Of a stretch of 64,000 nt of DNA, positions 40,375-50,700 are shown piece after piece. The notes beneath the pieces are model-generated. The model made no database searches and was not told where the DNA came from. It saw nothing but the letters and a program-made list of their open reading frames with translations. Numbering within the stretch: position 1 is the first letter of the stretch; each line of letters opens with the position of its first letter. The stretch is from Neorhizobium sp. UBA3556. GTDB taxonomy: Bacteria; Pseudomonadota; Alphaproteobacteria; Rhizobiales; Rhizobiaceae. The DNA is taken from contig DFNX01000003.1 in the NCBI GenBank assembly GCA_002376235.1, forward strand, positions 620,001 to 684,000, written 5' to 3'. The translations under genes and the position numbers were made by a program.

Positions 40375-41736
40375 TCACTTCAACCCGTCCCAGGCCTTCT
40401 GGATCTCGGTTGCGGCCGTCTTTGCGTCCTTGCCGCCGACATAGTCGATCATGCCGGTCCAGAAGGCGCCGGCGCCGATTTTGCCGGGCATCTGGTCGGA
40501 AGCGTCGAAGCGGAAGGTCGTAGCCTTGGTCAGCAACTCACCCTGCTTCTTGAGGACTTCGTTGGCGTAGGCATCGAGATTGACGCCCTTGTATGGCGTC
40601 AGGAAAGAGGCCTGCGCCATCCATACTTCATGGGCGATCGGTGTTTTCAGGAATTCGATGAAGGCCTTGGCGGCAGGACTATCCTTGGTGACGGCGAAGA
40701 AGGTGCCGGCGCCCAGGACCGGCGTGCCGAGTTCAGGCTTGGAGGCATAGGTCGGCATGTAGAAGAAATCGGCATCGACACCGAGTTCCTTATCCGGCGG
40801 GAAGAAGGACGGAACGAAGGATGCCTGATGATGCAGGTAGCATTTCGGCGGAATGTCGAAGAGGCCCTTGGGGCTGTCGCGGAAATCTGTCGAGGCAACT
40901 GCTGCCACGCCGCCGGCGACATATTTTTCGTTCTTGGCGAACTTGCCGAATTCCTCGATCGCGCCGACCACGGCAGGATCATCGAACTTCACCTCGTTCG
41001 ATACCCACTTGTCGTAGGTTTCCGGCGTCTGGGTGCGCAGCATCATGTCCTCGACCCAATCGGTCGCCGGCCAACCGGTAGCACCGCCGGAACCGAGACC
41101 GATGCACCACGGCACGCCGCCGTCCTCGACGATCTGATCGGTCAGTTCAAGAAGCTCTTCCATTGTCTTGGGGACTTCGTAACCGGCTTCCTCGAAATTC
41201 TCCGGCACGTACCAGACCATGGACTTGAGATCGGCCTTAAAGGGGAAGCCGAAATAACCTTCCTGCCCGTCCTTGCCCTTGTAGGTGCCGTAACGGACCC
41301 AGTCTTCACCGGAGCCGTAATTGGTCTTGACCCAGTCGGCGTTCTCCTTTCCGAGCGAGGTGAGGAAACCCTTGGTGGAAAGGTCGGCCAGAAGGCCGGG
41401 TTGCGGGATGATGGCAATGTTCGGCGGCGAGCCCGCCTGGGTATCGATGACGATCTGCTGTTCGTAATTTTCGGAGGAGGAGTATTTGCCGTTGATGCCG
41501 GTGGCGGCATTAAAATAGGCAAGCACGCTATTGAAGAGAACTTCGTCCTCACCGCGCCATGGACCGAACAGCGTCAGGCTCTGGCCCTTGAGATCGGCAT
41601 GCGCGGTCTTGAAATCCTCGTAGCTCTTCCAGTTGAACTTGGCATCCTCGCCCGGCGGAAACTTCAGTTCCTGCGCATGTGCCATGCCTGCGATCAAGGC
41701 CACCGCAGCGGTGCCGATCCACATAGAAGTCCTCAT
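40375..41736 (-). CDS. aglE: Periplasmic alpha-glucoside-binding protein, 453 aa
   Basis: Substrate-binding protein of the AglEFGK importer. The start at 41736 follows GGGAGGATTTG. Sec signal peptide MRTSMWIGTAAVALIAGMAHA (the cut after AHA fits, near residue 21). Mature start QELKFPPGEDAKFNWKSYEDF matches AglE-type proteins. Many Trp and Tyr residues typical of sugar sites are present (FGPWRGEDEVLF, WCIGLGSGGATGWPATDWVE). First gene of aglE-F-G-A-K. No aglR-type regulator gene lies upstream; folD does. An inverted repeat at 41776-41803 is the likely control site. Confidence 0.93.
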   Translation of the reverse strand: MRTSMWIGTAAVALIAGMAHAQELKFPPGEDAKFNWKSYEDFKTAHADLKGQSLTLFGPWRGEDEVLFNSVLAYFNAATGINGKYSSSENYEQQIVIDTQAGSPPNIAIIPQPGLLADLSTKGFLTSLGKENADWVKTNYGSGEDWVRYGTYKGKDGQEGYFGFPFKADLKSMVWYVPENFEEAGYEVPKTMEELLELTDQIVEDGGVPWCIGLGSGGATGWPATDWVEDMMLRTQTPETYDKWVSNEVKFDDPAVVGAIEEFGKFAKNEKYVAGGVAAVASTDFRDSPKGLFDIPPKCYLHHQASFVPSFFPPDKELGVDADFFYMPTYASKPELGTPVLGAGTFFAVTKDSPAAKAFIEFLKTPIAHEVWMAQASFLTPYKGVNLDAYANEVLKKQGELLTKATTFRFDASDQMPGKIGAGAFWTGMIDYVGGKDAKTAATEIQKAWDGLK

Positions 41737-41775
41737 CAAATCCTCCCTCTCAAAATCGTTTAAGTCGACCTGAAA

Positions 41776-41803
41776 GATTGCCACATGCGACGACGTGGCA
41801 ACC
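41776..41803. promoter_or_regulatory. Inverted repeat upstream of aglE (candidate operator)
   Basis: GATTGCCAC and GTGGCAACC form 9-base arms with one mismatch around a 10-base spacer, 40-67 bases before the aglE ATG. Size and place suit a repressor site in the aglE promoter. Confidence 0.45.
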
Positions 41804-41879
41804 GGAGTGATGATTTAACGCTCCTGCTGAGGAATCAAGGGGCTATCGCGCAACCATGGCGCGACAAATGTGCAAAACT

Positions 41880-42779
41880 TTAAAACTTCGGCACGGGCAG
41901 GCTGCAGGCGCGATGCGCGGCGATGACGGTATTGGCCATCAGCATGGCAATCGTCATTGGCCCGACGCCGCCCGGAACGGGGGTAATCGAGGCGGCAATT
42001 TCGGAAGCTTCTGCGAAAGCGACATCACCGACGAGCTTGGTCTTGCCTTCGCCTTTTTCCGGCGCCGGCACGCGATTGATACCGACGTCAATGACGGTTG
42101 CGCCCGACTTGACCCAGTCGCGCCTGACCATTTCTGCCCGGCCGACGGCTGCGACGAGAATATCGGCATTGCGGCAGACGGAAGCGAGATCCTTGGTGCG
42201 CGAATGCGCCATGGTGACGGTGGCATTGGCCGCAAGAAGCAGCAAACCCATCGGCTTGCCGAACAGGTTGGAGCGGCCGATGACCACGGCGTTGAGGCCG
42301 GAAAGGTCTTCACCATGGACGCGCTTGACCAGCAGCATCGAACCGGCCGGCGTGCAGGAGATGAGGCCGCTTTCAAGGTCGCCCGTGGCGATCTTTCCGG
42401 CATTGGCGATGTTCAGTCCGTCGACGTCCTTTTCCGGCAGGATGGACTGGATGATGGCATCGCTGTCGAAATGTTTCGGCAGCGGCAGCTGGACGAGGAT
42501 GCCGTGGACGGCCGGATCGGCGTTGAGCGTATCGACGAGCGCCTGCAAGTCTTCCTGCGTCGTCTCTTCCGGCAGCGTGTGCTGAATTGAGTTGAAGCCG
42601 CACTGCTTGGCCATTTTGCCCTTGGAATTGACATAGGCGTGGCTTGCCGGATCTTCGCCGACAATGACGACCGCGAGGCCAGGCTTGATACCGGTCTTGT
42701 CTTCCAGCGATGCGGATGCTTCGGTTACGGCGGAAATCACGGAAGCGGCTGCTTCCTTGCCATCGATCACAAATGCCAC
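41880..42779 (-). CDS. folD: Bifunctional methylene-THF dehydrogenase / methenyl-THF cyclohydrolase, 299 aa
   Basis: Interconverts methylene-, methenyl- and formyl-tetrahydrofolate with NADP in the cytosol. The GTG start at 42779 ([18 protein letters not shown]) has GAGGAG 6 bases upstream; no Met is available at this point, and 299 residues is the standard rhizobial length. Key motifs are [17 protein letters not shown] with the catalytic Tyr and Lys, [24 protein letters not shown] and [10 protein letters not shown]. An unrelated housekeeping gene between the agl operon and the polysaccharide genes. Confidence 0.96.
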   Translation of the reverse strand: MAFVIDGKEAAASVISAVTEASASLEDKTGIKPGLAVVIVGEDPASHAYVNSKGKMAKQCGFNSIQHTLPEETTQEDLQALVDTLNADPAVHGILVQLPLPKHFDSDAIIQSILPEKDVDGLNIANAGKIATGDLESGLISCTPAGSMLLVKRVHGEDLSGLNAVVIGRSNLFGKPMGLLLLAANATVTMAHSRTKDLASVCRNADILVAAVGRAEMVRRDWVKSGATVIDVGINRVPAPEKGEGKTKLVGDVAFAEASEIAASITPVPGGVGPMTIAMLMANTVIAAHRACSLPVPKF

Positions 42780-42889
42780 GGTGAACTCCTCGCTTCTCAG
42801 CGTAAAATGAGGGGATCGGCGGACGGCCGATTGCCCGTGCACGCCCTATGCTGTCCCGATCAGGCAAATGCAAGGAGTTTATGGCCGGA

Positions 42890-44647
42890 TCAACCGGTTG
42901 CCTTCAGCCGGCGCGCCGCATGTTCGGCAACCATTTCACGCAGTTCGGCCAGCTCGCGCTGCAACTGCAACAGCTCGTCCTGATCGTATTCCGGAACATC
43001 CGCAGCCGCGTCTTCCCAACGCTGCCAGCTTTCCTCACCGCGACGGCCGAGGGACTCTTCCACCAATGCACCAACATTCGGCGGCAGAAACGCCGCCTTT
43101 ACCGGCAAACGGTTTTCGATCAGCAGCGAGCGCATTCTGTCACCGAAGGTCGTGTCATTGGCAGCGAAACGCTGCTCCGGTTCATTATCGAAGAGGTGTT
43201 CATTCTCGTCATAATGACGAAGCCAGCGCTCATCGGCGCTGACCACCGGTGCGCCCGGCTCGAGCAGAAGGTCGCGCTCGGGCAAATCCAGTTGAACGGG
43301 CATATCTTCGAATTCGACCGCCAGCCGTGACTGACGGCGATAACGCAACACCGCCATGGCGAGACCGGCGAGAAGGCCGACAGCCGAGCCGAGCCCCGCG
43401 AGCCTCACCACATCCGGCCCGAGCTGCACGGCCGCAGCCGGCGATGCAGCACGCAGGACCGGCGGAGCGGATGTCATGACCTGTCCGGAAGACGAGGAGG
43501 TTGCCTCGACCTTTTCAAGATTATGGCGCGCCTCTTCTGCGGCCACTTGCAGGGATGACAGCTGCGCAGCCGTTTCGCTCAGCGGCTTGTCCGCTTCCAG
43601 CGCGGCCTTGCGATTGTTGAGCTCGGCCAGCGATTTCGTTGTCGACGAGACATCATCCTTGAGCGAGACAATGAGCTGGCGCAGCGCGCTGCCGACATCA
43701 CGCCTTGCACCATCCAGCGCGCCCTGAGCCGCGATCAGCCGCGGGTGGAGCGGCCCGAGATTGACGGCGAGCTGCTGCATGCTCAGCTCCGCCTGCACAT
43801 AACGCTGGCGCTCGTATTCCAGGCCGGTAAATTCCAGGCTGTCGGGAAGCGGCTTGGCCAGCACATCGGCAAGTTTCATACCCGATGCCATCTGCTGCTT
43901 GTCGCCGAGTTCGGCCAGGCGATGTTCCCTGTCCGCGATGTCGGCATCGAGCGTGCGGCGATCATCATGAAGCGACTGAAGTTTTTCGCGTGTCTTTTCG
44001 TCCAGATTGCCGACGAAACCTGCAAGTGCGGATTCGGCGCGGTCGGCGGCCTTACGCATGGCATCCACCTGCGGGCTCGGCATTTCGCCGACACTTGTGA
44101 CAAGCGCACGCCGAAGTTCACGGCCCAGCTGATTTGCAATCGCGGCCGCCGTCTGCGGATCATCTGCTTTCGCATCGAGCACGATCAGCCTACCGGCAGC
44201 ATCGTAATTGATGGAGATCGCATCCCGCAGCCGCTGCCGTGCAGCTTCCTCGGCTTGCGAAACCGTCGTCACGTCTCCCGACAGGACTTCGGAGATCACG
44301 CGCGTGATGGTGGGACGATTTTCCTCGCCGTTTGCGAGATTGAGCGTGCGGATAACATTGTCCAAAGCCGCCTTGGACCCAAGCCCCTCAATGGCCGAAT
44401 GAACCGCAGCCCCGCTTTGCGCGGTGACCGCGATCTGCGTCTCGGCTCTGAATTGGGTGCCGCTCAGCTGCAGGGCTGCAAAAGGGATGGTGATTCCAAA
44501 GGCGGCGGTCATTGCCAGCGTGGGGCCAAGGGTGAGGACAGCAGCCGGACCAAGCGTCAGCCAAGCCGAACGGACCCGGCGAAACATCGCCGGCGTCTCC
44601 TCAAGCGCCTGCCTGTCTTTTGCATCGGCATCGATCTGCCCATACAT
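42890..44647 (-). CDS. Wzz/GumC-type polysaccharide co-polymerase-like protein, 585 aa
   Basis: Chain-length determinant family: such proteins span the inner membrane with two helices and set the length or aid export of surface polysaccharide. First hydrophobic segment about 31-62. A long periplasmic part about 65-405 has coiled-coil features (SLHDDRRTLDADIADREHRL and DVSSTTKSLAELNNRKAALEAD). LGPLHPRLIAAQGAL resembles the conserved HP-x(I/L) region of Wzz proteins. Second helix about 412-435. About 150 cytosolic residues follow, acidic and ending in a Leu/Glu/Gln-rich helix, without the tyrosine-kinase Walker motifs of fused forms. It follows the TagA-like gene by 88 bases on the same strand. 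Confidence 0.8.
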   Translation of the reverse strand: MYGQIDADAKDRQALEETPAMFRRVRSAWLTLGPAAVLTLGPTLAMTAAFGITIPFAALQLSGTQFRAETQIAVTAQSGAAVHSAIEGLGSKAALDNVIRTLNLANGEENRPTITRVISEVLSGDVTTVSQAEEAARQRLRDAISINYDAAGRLIVLDAKADDPQTAAAIANQLGRELRRALVTSVGEMPSPQVDAMRKAADRAESALAGFVGNLDEKTREKLQSLHDDRRTLDADIADREHRLAELGDKQQMASGMKLADVLAKPLPDSLEFTGLEYERQRYVQAELSMQQLAVNLGPLHPRLIAAQGALDGARRDVGSALRQLIVSLKDDVSSTTKSLAELNNRKAALEADKPLSETAAQLSSLQVAAEEARHNLEKVEATSSSSGQVMTSAPPVLRAASPAAAVQLGPDVVRLAGLGSAVGLLAGLAMAVLRYRRQSRLAVEFEDMPVQLDLPERDLLLEPGAPVVSADERWLRHYDENEHLFDNEPEQRFAANDTTFGDRMRSLLIENRLPVKAAFLPPNVGALVEESLGRRGEESWQRWEDAAADVPEYDQDELLQLQRELAELREMVAEHAARRLKATG

Positions 44648-44735
44648 CGTTCACCACCTCTGCCGACAGCGGAGCCGAGATTGCCCGCAGTCATTAACGC
44701 AGCTTAAATTTTTGTGGCAAACAAAAGGTTAACCG

Positions 44736-45371
44736 TCAGGCCAGAGATGGCTGGGACGTAGAAGGTTTGACACCGGCGGTGGAAACCGGTTGCGGGCGGG
44801 CGAGCCGGCGAAGGCCCCTGCCCGTCATGAGAACCAGCCCGATATCGGCACCGCGCATGCGATGTTCGACCTGTTCGCCTGAATTACCTTCAACGATCAC
44901 CAGATCCAGGCGGCCAAGCGGGTTTGCGTCGGGGCTAACCGTGACAAATTCATGCCAGGGCGCATGACGGCCGAAATGCGCACGGAGCGCCTCCAGGCGT
45001 TTCATGTCATCACCGAAAATGCCGATACGGCGAGGCTCCGCAAAATAGGTCAGCAAGGCGGAGACGAAGCCGGCGGAAGAAAATCCAGGCGCTACGGGAT
45101 GCCCTGTCCGGACGAGCTTCAGCAAAAGGCGCAGCAACACGCCGCCGGCCGGCAAAAGCAGATGATGCTTCAACATATCGCGGCGACCGAGGCCAGCCAT
45201 GAAGGCGGCGAGAGTCGTTCCATCAAGAAAGGAGAGCGTCGCAGGATCACCTTTTGACAAGGCAAGCTCTTCCGCACGGGCAAGCGCCGCATTCCAACCA
45301 AGAGTGGAGATCGGCAAGCCCAGGAATGTTCGGGATGATGGTGCTTTGGAGGATTTCTTGCCTGCGCTCAT
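44736..45371 (-). CDS. WecG/TagA/CpsF-like (short, divergent) protein, 211 aa
   Basis: The segment FLGLPISTLGWNAALARAEE followed by TLSFLDGTTLAAFMAGL resembles the start of WecG/TagA/CpsF glycosyltransferases, which add a sugar (often N-acetylmannosamine(uronic acid)) to a lipid-linked intermediate. RRIGIFGDDMKRLEALRAHF matches the second Rossmann-like strand-helix, and LDLVIVEGNSGEQ replaces the usual D-x-(V/I)-(F/L)-V-G-L-G-x-P-x-QE motif. The residues usually taken as catalytic are therefore changed, and activity is doubtful. Basic Ser/Lys-rich N-terminus and Pro/Ser C-terminal tail. Probably co-transcribed with the Wzz-like gene; divergent from the GT41 gene. Confidence 0.55.
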   Translation of the reverse strand: MSAGKKSSKAPSSRTFLGLPISTLGWNAALARAEELALSKGDPATLSFLDGTTLAAFMAGLGRRDMLKHHLLLPAGGVLLRLLLKLVRTGHPVAPGFSSAGFVSALLTYFAEPRRIGIFGDDMKRLEALRAHFGRHAPWHEFVTVSPDANPLGRLDLVIVEGNSGEQVEHRMRGADIGLVLMTGRGLRRLARPQPVSTAGVKPSTSQPSLA

Positions 45372-45660
45372 GACCGGTTCTGTCGAGGAATTCCTATCTG
45401 TCCGATCCTATAACATCGTGTCCTCAAGCCGCATTTAAGCAAGACGTTAAAATGCAACCTTTGCGCGGTTATGTGTCACGCGGGCGGATATGGGGTCGCA
45501 CGGCAAGCAGAGTTCTGTGAATCCGATGGGGACACATATTTGTGCGGCCTTGCCGATGATTGTTCCAAGGCGATAAGACCAGAGGTGTCCGGCATGATGC
45601 CGGCGCATGTCCAGGCAAGGCCGGCGACGTTATTGCCTACATCATAAATTGCAGAACTTT

Positions 45661-47709
45661 ATGGATGCCAAGGTCGACAAGATGAGCTTATCTCCCAACG
45701 CCCCGCTCGCCGAAATTCTGGAACTTGCACGCACCCAGCGGCTTGCCTTCACCGATCTATTCACCGTGGCCGAGAGCCGCAGCGCTTCAGGGCAGAAAGC
45801 GGAAGCTGCCGAGATCTACAAGGCCTGGATCGCTTTCAACGACAGCAATCCCTTCCTGCATCTCGTCTATTTCAACTATTCGGTAACGCTGCGACAGCTG
45901 AACGATCTTGCCGGCGCGATCAACGCCTTGCGCGCCTGCCTGAAGCTCGATCCCGCCTTCGGCCCGGCACATATCAACCTCGGCCGTGCCTTCGAGGACG
46001 GCGGGCTTGCCGTGCAGGCGATCCAGCAATGGCAGGCCTATACCGCGCTTACCGCCGAAAGCACAGCCGACCGGGTCAGCCACCGGCTGATGACGCTGCA
46101 GCATATCGGCCGCGTGATGGAGAATGCCGGTCTGCTCGAAGAGGCAGAGACGGCGCTCTGGCAGGCGATCGAGCTTCGTCCCGACAAGCCGGAGGCAGGT
46201 CAGCACTGGAGTGCGCTTCGGCAGCGCCAGTGCAAATGGCCGGTCCTGACACCATCAACCCATGCCACGCAACGGCAGATGATCGACGCCATGTCGCCTC
46301 TCACGCTTGCGTGTTACTCGGACGATCCGATCTTCCAGCTGGCCAAGGCCTATCGCTACAACAGGTCGCTGGTCGGCCGCGTAGAGACGAAGGACCTGCA
46401 GCGCCGCATCCCTAAGCAGAAGACGGGAACGGGTGAACGCCTGCGGGTCGGCTACGTGTCTTCCGACCTCAGAGACCATGCCGTCGGTTTTGCGCTGAGG
46501 GAAGTGCTTGAACTGCATGATAAGGAAAGCGTCGAGATCTACGCCTATTACTGCGGCGATCCGGTACTTCGGGACGAAACCCAGACGCGGATGAAGGCGG
46601 CTGTCGATTGCTGGCGCGATATCGCACTCCTCACCGACGCCGAGGCCGCAAAGCTGATCGGCGATGACGAGATCGACATCCTTGTCGACGTCAACGGCTA
46701 TACGAAACACGCACGGACGAAGATCTTCGCCTATCGGCCGGCACCGGTCATCGTCAATTTCTGCGGTTATCCCGGCTCGATGGGTAGCCCGTTCCATCAG
46801 TACATGATTGCCGACGAGCATATCGTGCCGCAGGACAACGAGATCTATTACTCGGAAAAGGTCTTTCGCATCGCCTGCAACCAGCCGATCGATCGGCAGC
46901 GGACAATCGCGAACAAGCCGTCACGCGCCGAGGCAGGACTGCCGAAGGACAAGTTCGTCTTTGCCTGCTTCAACGGCATGCAGAAGATTACAGACACGAC
47001 GTTCGGGCACTGGATGCAGATCCTTCGGGAAGCGCCAAATAGCGTGCTCTGGCTTCTGACCGGCGGTGACAAGGTGGATCAGCGGCTGCGCGAAAGCGCC
47101 GAAAAGGCAGGTGTGACCGGCGACCGGATCATCTTTGCTCCGAAGGCTGCCAATGCCCAGCATCTGGCGCGTATCGCTGTAGCCGACCTGTTCCTCGATA
47201 CGTTCCCTTACGGCGCGCATTCCACCGGAGCCGATGCGCTGACCATGGGACTGCCGGTTCTGACATTCCCCGGCCGCAGCTTTGCCGCCCGCTTCTGCCA
47301 CAGCATCGTCCATGCCGCCGGCGTTCCGGAGCTGCTGTGCAGCGATCCGGAGAACTATGTGGCCAAAGCTATCGGTTACGCGAAAAACCCGGCCAGCCTG
47401 AAGCTGATCAGGGACCAGCTTGCCGCCCGCCGCGAGACCAGCGTGCTTCGCGACATTCCGGGCCTTGCCCGCCGGCTGGAAGAGATCTTCTGGGAGATGC
47501 AGGGCGAGCGCGAGCGTGGCGAGACGCCGGTACCGGACCTGCGCAACATGGAGGTCTATTACGAGATCGGCGCCGAGCTCGCTCAGGCCCATGTCGACTA
47601 TTGCGATGATGGCGACTATCGCCAGCATTACCTCGAAAAGCTTGCCGAATGGGACAACCAGTCGCCTATCCCGGCGGACAACCGTCTATGGACCGGGTCG
47701 GATCGATAG
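45661..47709 (+). CDS. GT41 (O-GlcNAc-transferase/SPINDLY-like) glycosyltransferase with N-terminal TPRs, about 682 aa
   Basis: GT41 enzymes transfer GlcNAc, or fucose or hexose in relatives, from a nucleotide sugar to Ser/Thr of proteins; bacterial members are often protein glycosyltransferases. The N-terminal 220 residues hold tetratricopeptide helices (GQKAEAAEIYKAWIAFN, LNDLAGAINALRACLKLDPA, GLLEEAETALWQAIELRPD). The catalytic part shows LRVGYVSSDLRDHAVGFAL with the conserved His, DILVDVNGYTKHART, PVIVNFCGYPGSMG, FACFNGMQKITDTTF with the conserved Lys, and TFPYGAHSTGADALTMG. The start is uncertain: ATG 45661 or ATG 45682 (with AAGG upstream). It converges on the giant Ser/Thr-rich repeat gene with a shared terminator, so that protein is the obvious candidate acceptor (inference). 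Confidence 0.88.
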   Translation: MDAKVDKMSLSPNAPLAEILELARTQRLAFTDLFTVAESRSASGQKAEAAEIYKAWIAFNDSNPFLHLVYFNYSVTLRQLNDLAGAINALRACLKLDPAFGPAHINLGRAFEDGGLAVQAIQQWQAYTALTAESTADRVSHRLMTLQHIGRVMENAGLLEEAETALWQAIELRPDKPEAGQHWSALRQRQCKWPVLTPSTHATQRQMIDAMSPLTLACYSDDPIFQLAKAYRYNRSLVGRVETKDLQRRIPKQKTGTGERLRVGYVSSDLRDHAVGFALREVLELHDKESVEIYAYYCGDPVLRDETQTRMKAAVDCWRDIALLTDAEAAKLIGDDEIDILVDVNGYTKHARTKIFAYRPAPVIVNFCGYPGSMGSPFHQYMIADEHIVPQDNEIYYSEKVFRIACNQPIDRQRTIANKPSRAEAGLPKDKFVFACFNGMQKITDTTFGHWMQILREAPNSVLWLLTGGDKVDQRLRESAEKAGVTGDRIIFAPKAANAQHLARIAVADLFLDTFPYGAHSTGADALTMGLPVLTFPGRSFAARFCHSIVHAAGVPELLCSDPENYVAKAIGYAKNPASLKLIRDQLAARRETSVLRDIPGLARRLEEIFWEMQGERERGETPVPDLRNMEVYYEIGAELAQAHVDYCDDGDYRQHYLEKLAEWDNQSPIPADNRLWTGSDR

Positions 47710-47719
47710 GCTCAAAACG

Positions 47720-47749
47720 ACAACGCCGGCCTGATGAGACCGGCGTTGT
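47720..47749. terminator. Bidirectional terminator between GT41 gene and giant repeat gene
   Basis: Perfect 10-bp stem ACAACGCCGG / CCGGCGTTGT with a 10-base loop, in the 69-base gap between two converging genes. Confidence 0.75.
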
Positions 47750-47778
47750 AATCTGTGTTTGTCGTCTCTCTCTTCAGC

Positions 47779-50700
47779 CTATGCTGCCATGTAAAGAGAG
47801 ATGATTGTCGATATCTGTTCCGGGCTCAGCGCAGCCATATGGGTCTCGATCAGCGTGTCACGCTGAGCGCTCGACATGGCCACGATGCTTTCCGTCGACA
47901 GGCCCGGAAGGGCAGCGTTGTTAAGGGCTGCGATATCTGCCGTAGAGAACGTCGCCAGTCCATCATTCGACAATGCCGCGAGCTGGCCCGAGGTAAGCGA
48001 ATTGACCTGGGTCGGGGTCAAAGCCTCCGCCTGCGCTGTCGTCAGCGAAGAGATGACTGACGGCGTGAGGCCGGAAATTGCGCCGGTGCCGAGAGCTGCA
48101 ATCTCTTCCGTCGTGAAGACGGCCATGTCATCGGCACCAAGTGCTGCAGCCTGAAGCGCGTTGAGAGCACCGATCTGCGCGGTCGTAAGCTCCGCGACCT
48201 GGCCCGTGGAAAGCGCCACCATCTGATTGTAGTTCAGACCACCGACCTGGCCGGCGGACAGCGCGCCGATCTGTTCCGTCGTCAGCGATGCGATGATCGC
48301 GGTCGACAGGCCCTTGATAGCGGCGGTACCGATTGCTGCAAGATCTGCCGTCGAGAAGGACGCCATGTCTTCCGTGGTCAAACCGGCTAGTCCGATTGCG
48401 CTGAAGGCTGCGATTTGCGCCGTCGAGAGCGAGTCGAGATGCTCGCTCGTCAGGGCCGCAACCTGCGCGCTGGTGAGACCGGCGATACCGGCCGTGCCGA
48501 GAGCAGCAAGCTCCTGTGTCGACAGGGCTGCGATAAAGCCTGTCGACAGACCCGGTATCGCCGCTGACGAGATGGCAGCAAGCTTTTCGGTGGAGAAGGA
48601 TTCCAGATCGTCCACCGTCAGGCCGGATATGGCCGTCGATGTCAGCGCCGCAATCTGCGCCGTAGACAGCGCGGAAATCTGGTCCAGCGTCAGCACACCT
48701 GTCTGCTCGCTGGTCAGGCCCGCAATGCCCGCCGTCGACAGGGCCGCAATCTGCTCCGGCCTCAGCGCACCAATCTCCTCGGTGGTCAGCACCGCGACCT
48801 GGCGTGATGAAAGAGCGCCGATCTGCGCTGTCGAGAGCGTTTCCAGCTGGTCGAGGCTGAGCGCCGCGACCTGGCCGGTGGTCAGGCCGGAAATGGCCGC
48901 GGTTCCCAAAGCGGTAATCTGTTCCGTCGTCAGAGCGCTCAGTGTCGCGGTGGACAGACCGGAAATGGCGGCCGAGCTTATGGCTGCAATTTCGGCGGTC
49001 GAGAAGGTTGCAAGATCATCGAGACCAAGCGCGGAGAGCTGTTTCGAACTCAGCGCCGCGATCTGCGTCGCCGTCAGAGCCTCAGCCTGATCCGTGCTCA
49101 GAGCCGCAATCTGTCCGGTGCCAAGGCCGGCTATGCCCGCGGCGCTCAGGGCCGCGATCTGCTCGGTGGAAAGTGCCGCCAGAACGGTGGTCGTCAATCC
49201 CGCCACACCCCTGGAACTCAGGGCCGCTATATCAGCCGTTGAGAAGACGGCCAGATCGTCGGTTCCGAGGGCCGCAACCTGCGCCGAGTTCAGTGCACCG
49301 ACCTGCGTTGCGGTCAAAGCCTCGACCTGGCTGGTGGTCAGCGCGGTGATCTGGGCAGCGCTGAGGCCCGCGATGCCGGCCGTGCCGAGCGCTGCGATCT
49401 GGCCAGTCGACAGACCTGCAATCGCGTCGGTGCTGAGCACCGCGATCTGTTTCGAACCGAGAGCGCCCATCTGGGCTGTCGTCAAAGCATCGATCTGGGC
49501 GCTGCTGAGTGCCGCCACCTGGCCGGTCGTCAGTTCGCCGATTGCGGCCGAGCTTAGCGAGGCGATCTGTTCGGTCGACAATGCGGCAAGGACAGCGGTG
49601 GGCAGACCGGTGATGGCCCCGGAACCGAGAGCTGCAAGCTCCTTGGTCGAGAAGACAGCCAGATCGTCCGCGCCGAGTGCGGTAACCTGTGATGAGGTCA
49701 GAACTGCGACCTGCGTGCTCGTCAACGCTTCCACCTGGCCTGTAGACATCGCCGCGACTTGCGCCGAGGTCAGGCCCGTGACGCCGGCGGTCGCCATGGC
49801 GGCGATCTGTCCGGTCGATAGTGTCGATATGCCGGCCGTGCCGAGCGCTGCGATCTGTCTCGATGACAGCTGGCCGATCTGCGCCGTCGTGAGGGCGGCC
49901 AACTGGTTGCTGCTGAGGGCTGCTACCTGTGCGGTTGAAAGTGCGGCTATGCTCGAGAAGCCCAATGCCTCGATCTTGTCGCTCGACAGGGATGCAAGGA
50001 CCTCCGTCGAAAGCCCGGCCATGGCGCTGGCGCTGAGGGCCGCGATCTCTCTGGTCGTAAAGAGCGCCAGATCATCACTGCCCAGCGCCGCAACCTGGCT
50101 TGAGCTCAGGGCCGCGACCTGCGAACTGGTCAGGGCCTGCGCCTGCGCCGTCGTCAGCGTGGCGATCTGAGCTGTCGAAAGACCAGCTATGACGGAGGTG
50201 CTGAGAGCAGCGATCTCATCCGTCGAAAGGGACGCGATATAGGTCGTGCCAAGCGCTTCGAGCTGTTTTGCGTTCAACGCGCTGACCTGGCTGCTCGTCA
50301 TCCCGGCAAGCTGGGCTGTCGAGAATGCGGCCATCTGCGCGGTGGACAGGCTGGTGATTGCAGCCGTGCTTAAGGCTGCGACAAGCTCGTTCGACAGAGA
50401 CGCCAAAGTGCCAGATGACAGTCCGGCGACCGCGCTGGAGCTCAGGGCGGCGATTTCCCTGGTTGCAAAAAGAGCGAGATCATCGGTTCCAAGGGCTGCG
50501 ACCTGTTTCGACGATAGCGAGGCTACCTGCGTGGCCGTCAGGGCTTCGGTCTGTGCCGTCGAGAGAGCCTCGATCTGGCTTGCTGAAAGCCCGGAGATAC
50601 CCGCAGTGCTCAGGGCGGCGATCTGGCCAGTCGTCAATGTGGCGAGATCTTCGGTCGAAAGGGCTGCAGCCTGATACGAGTTCAGCGCTCCCATCTGGCG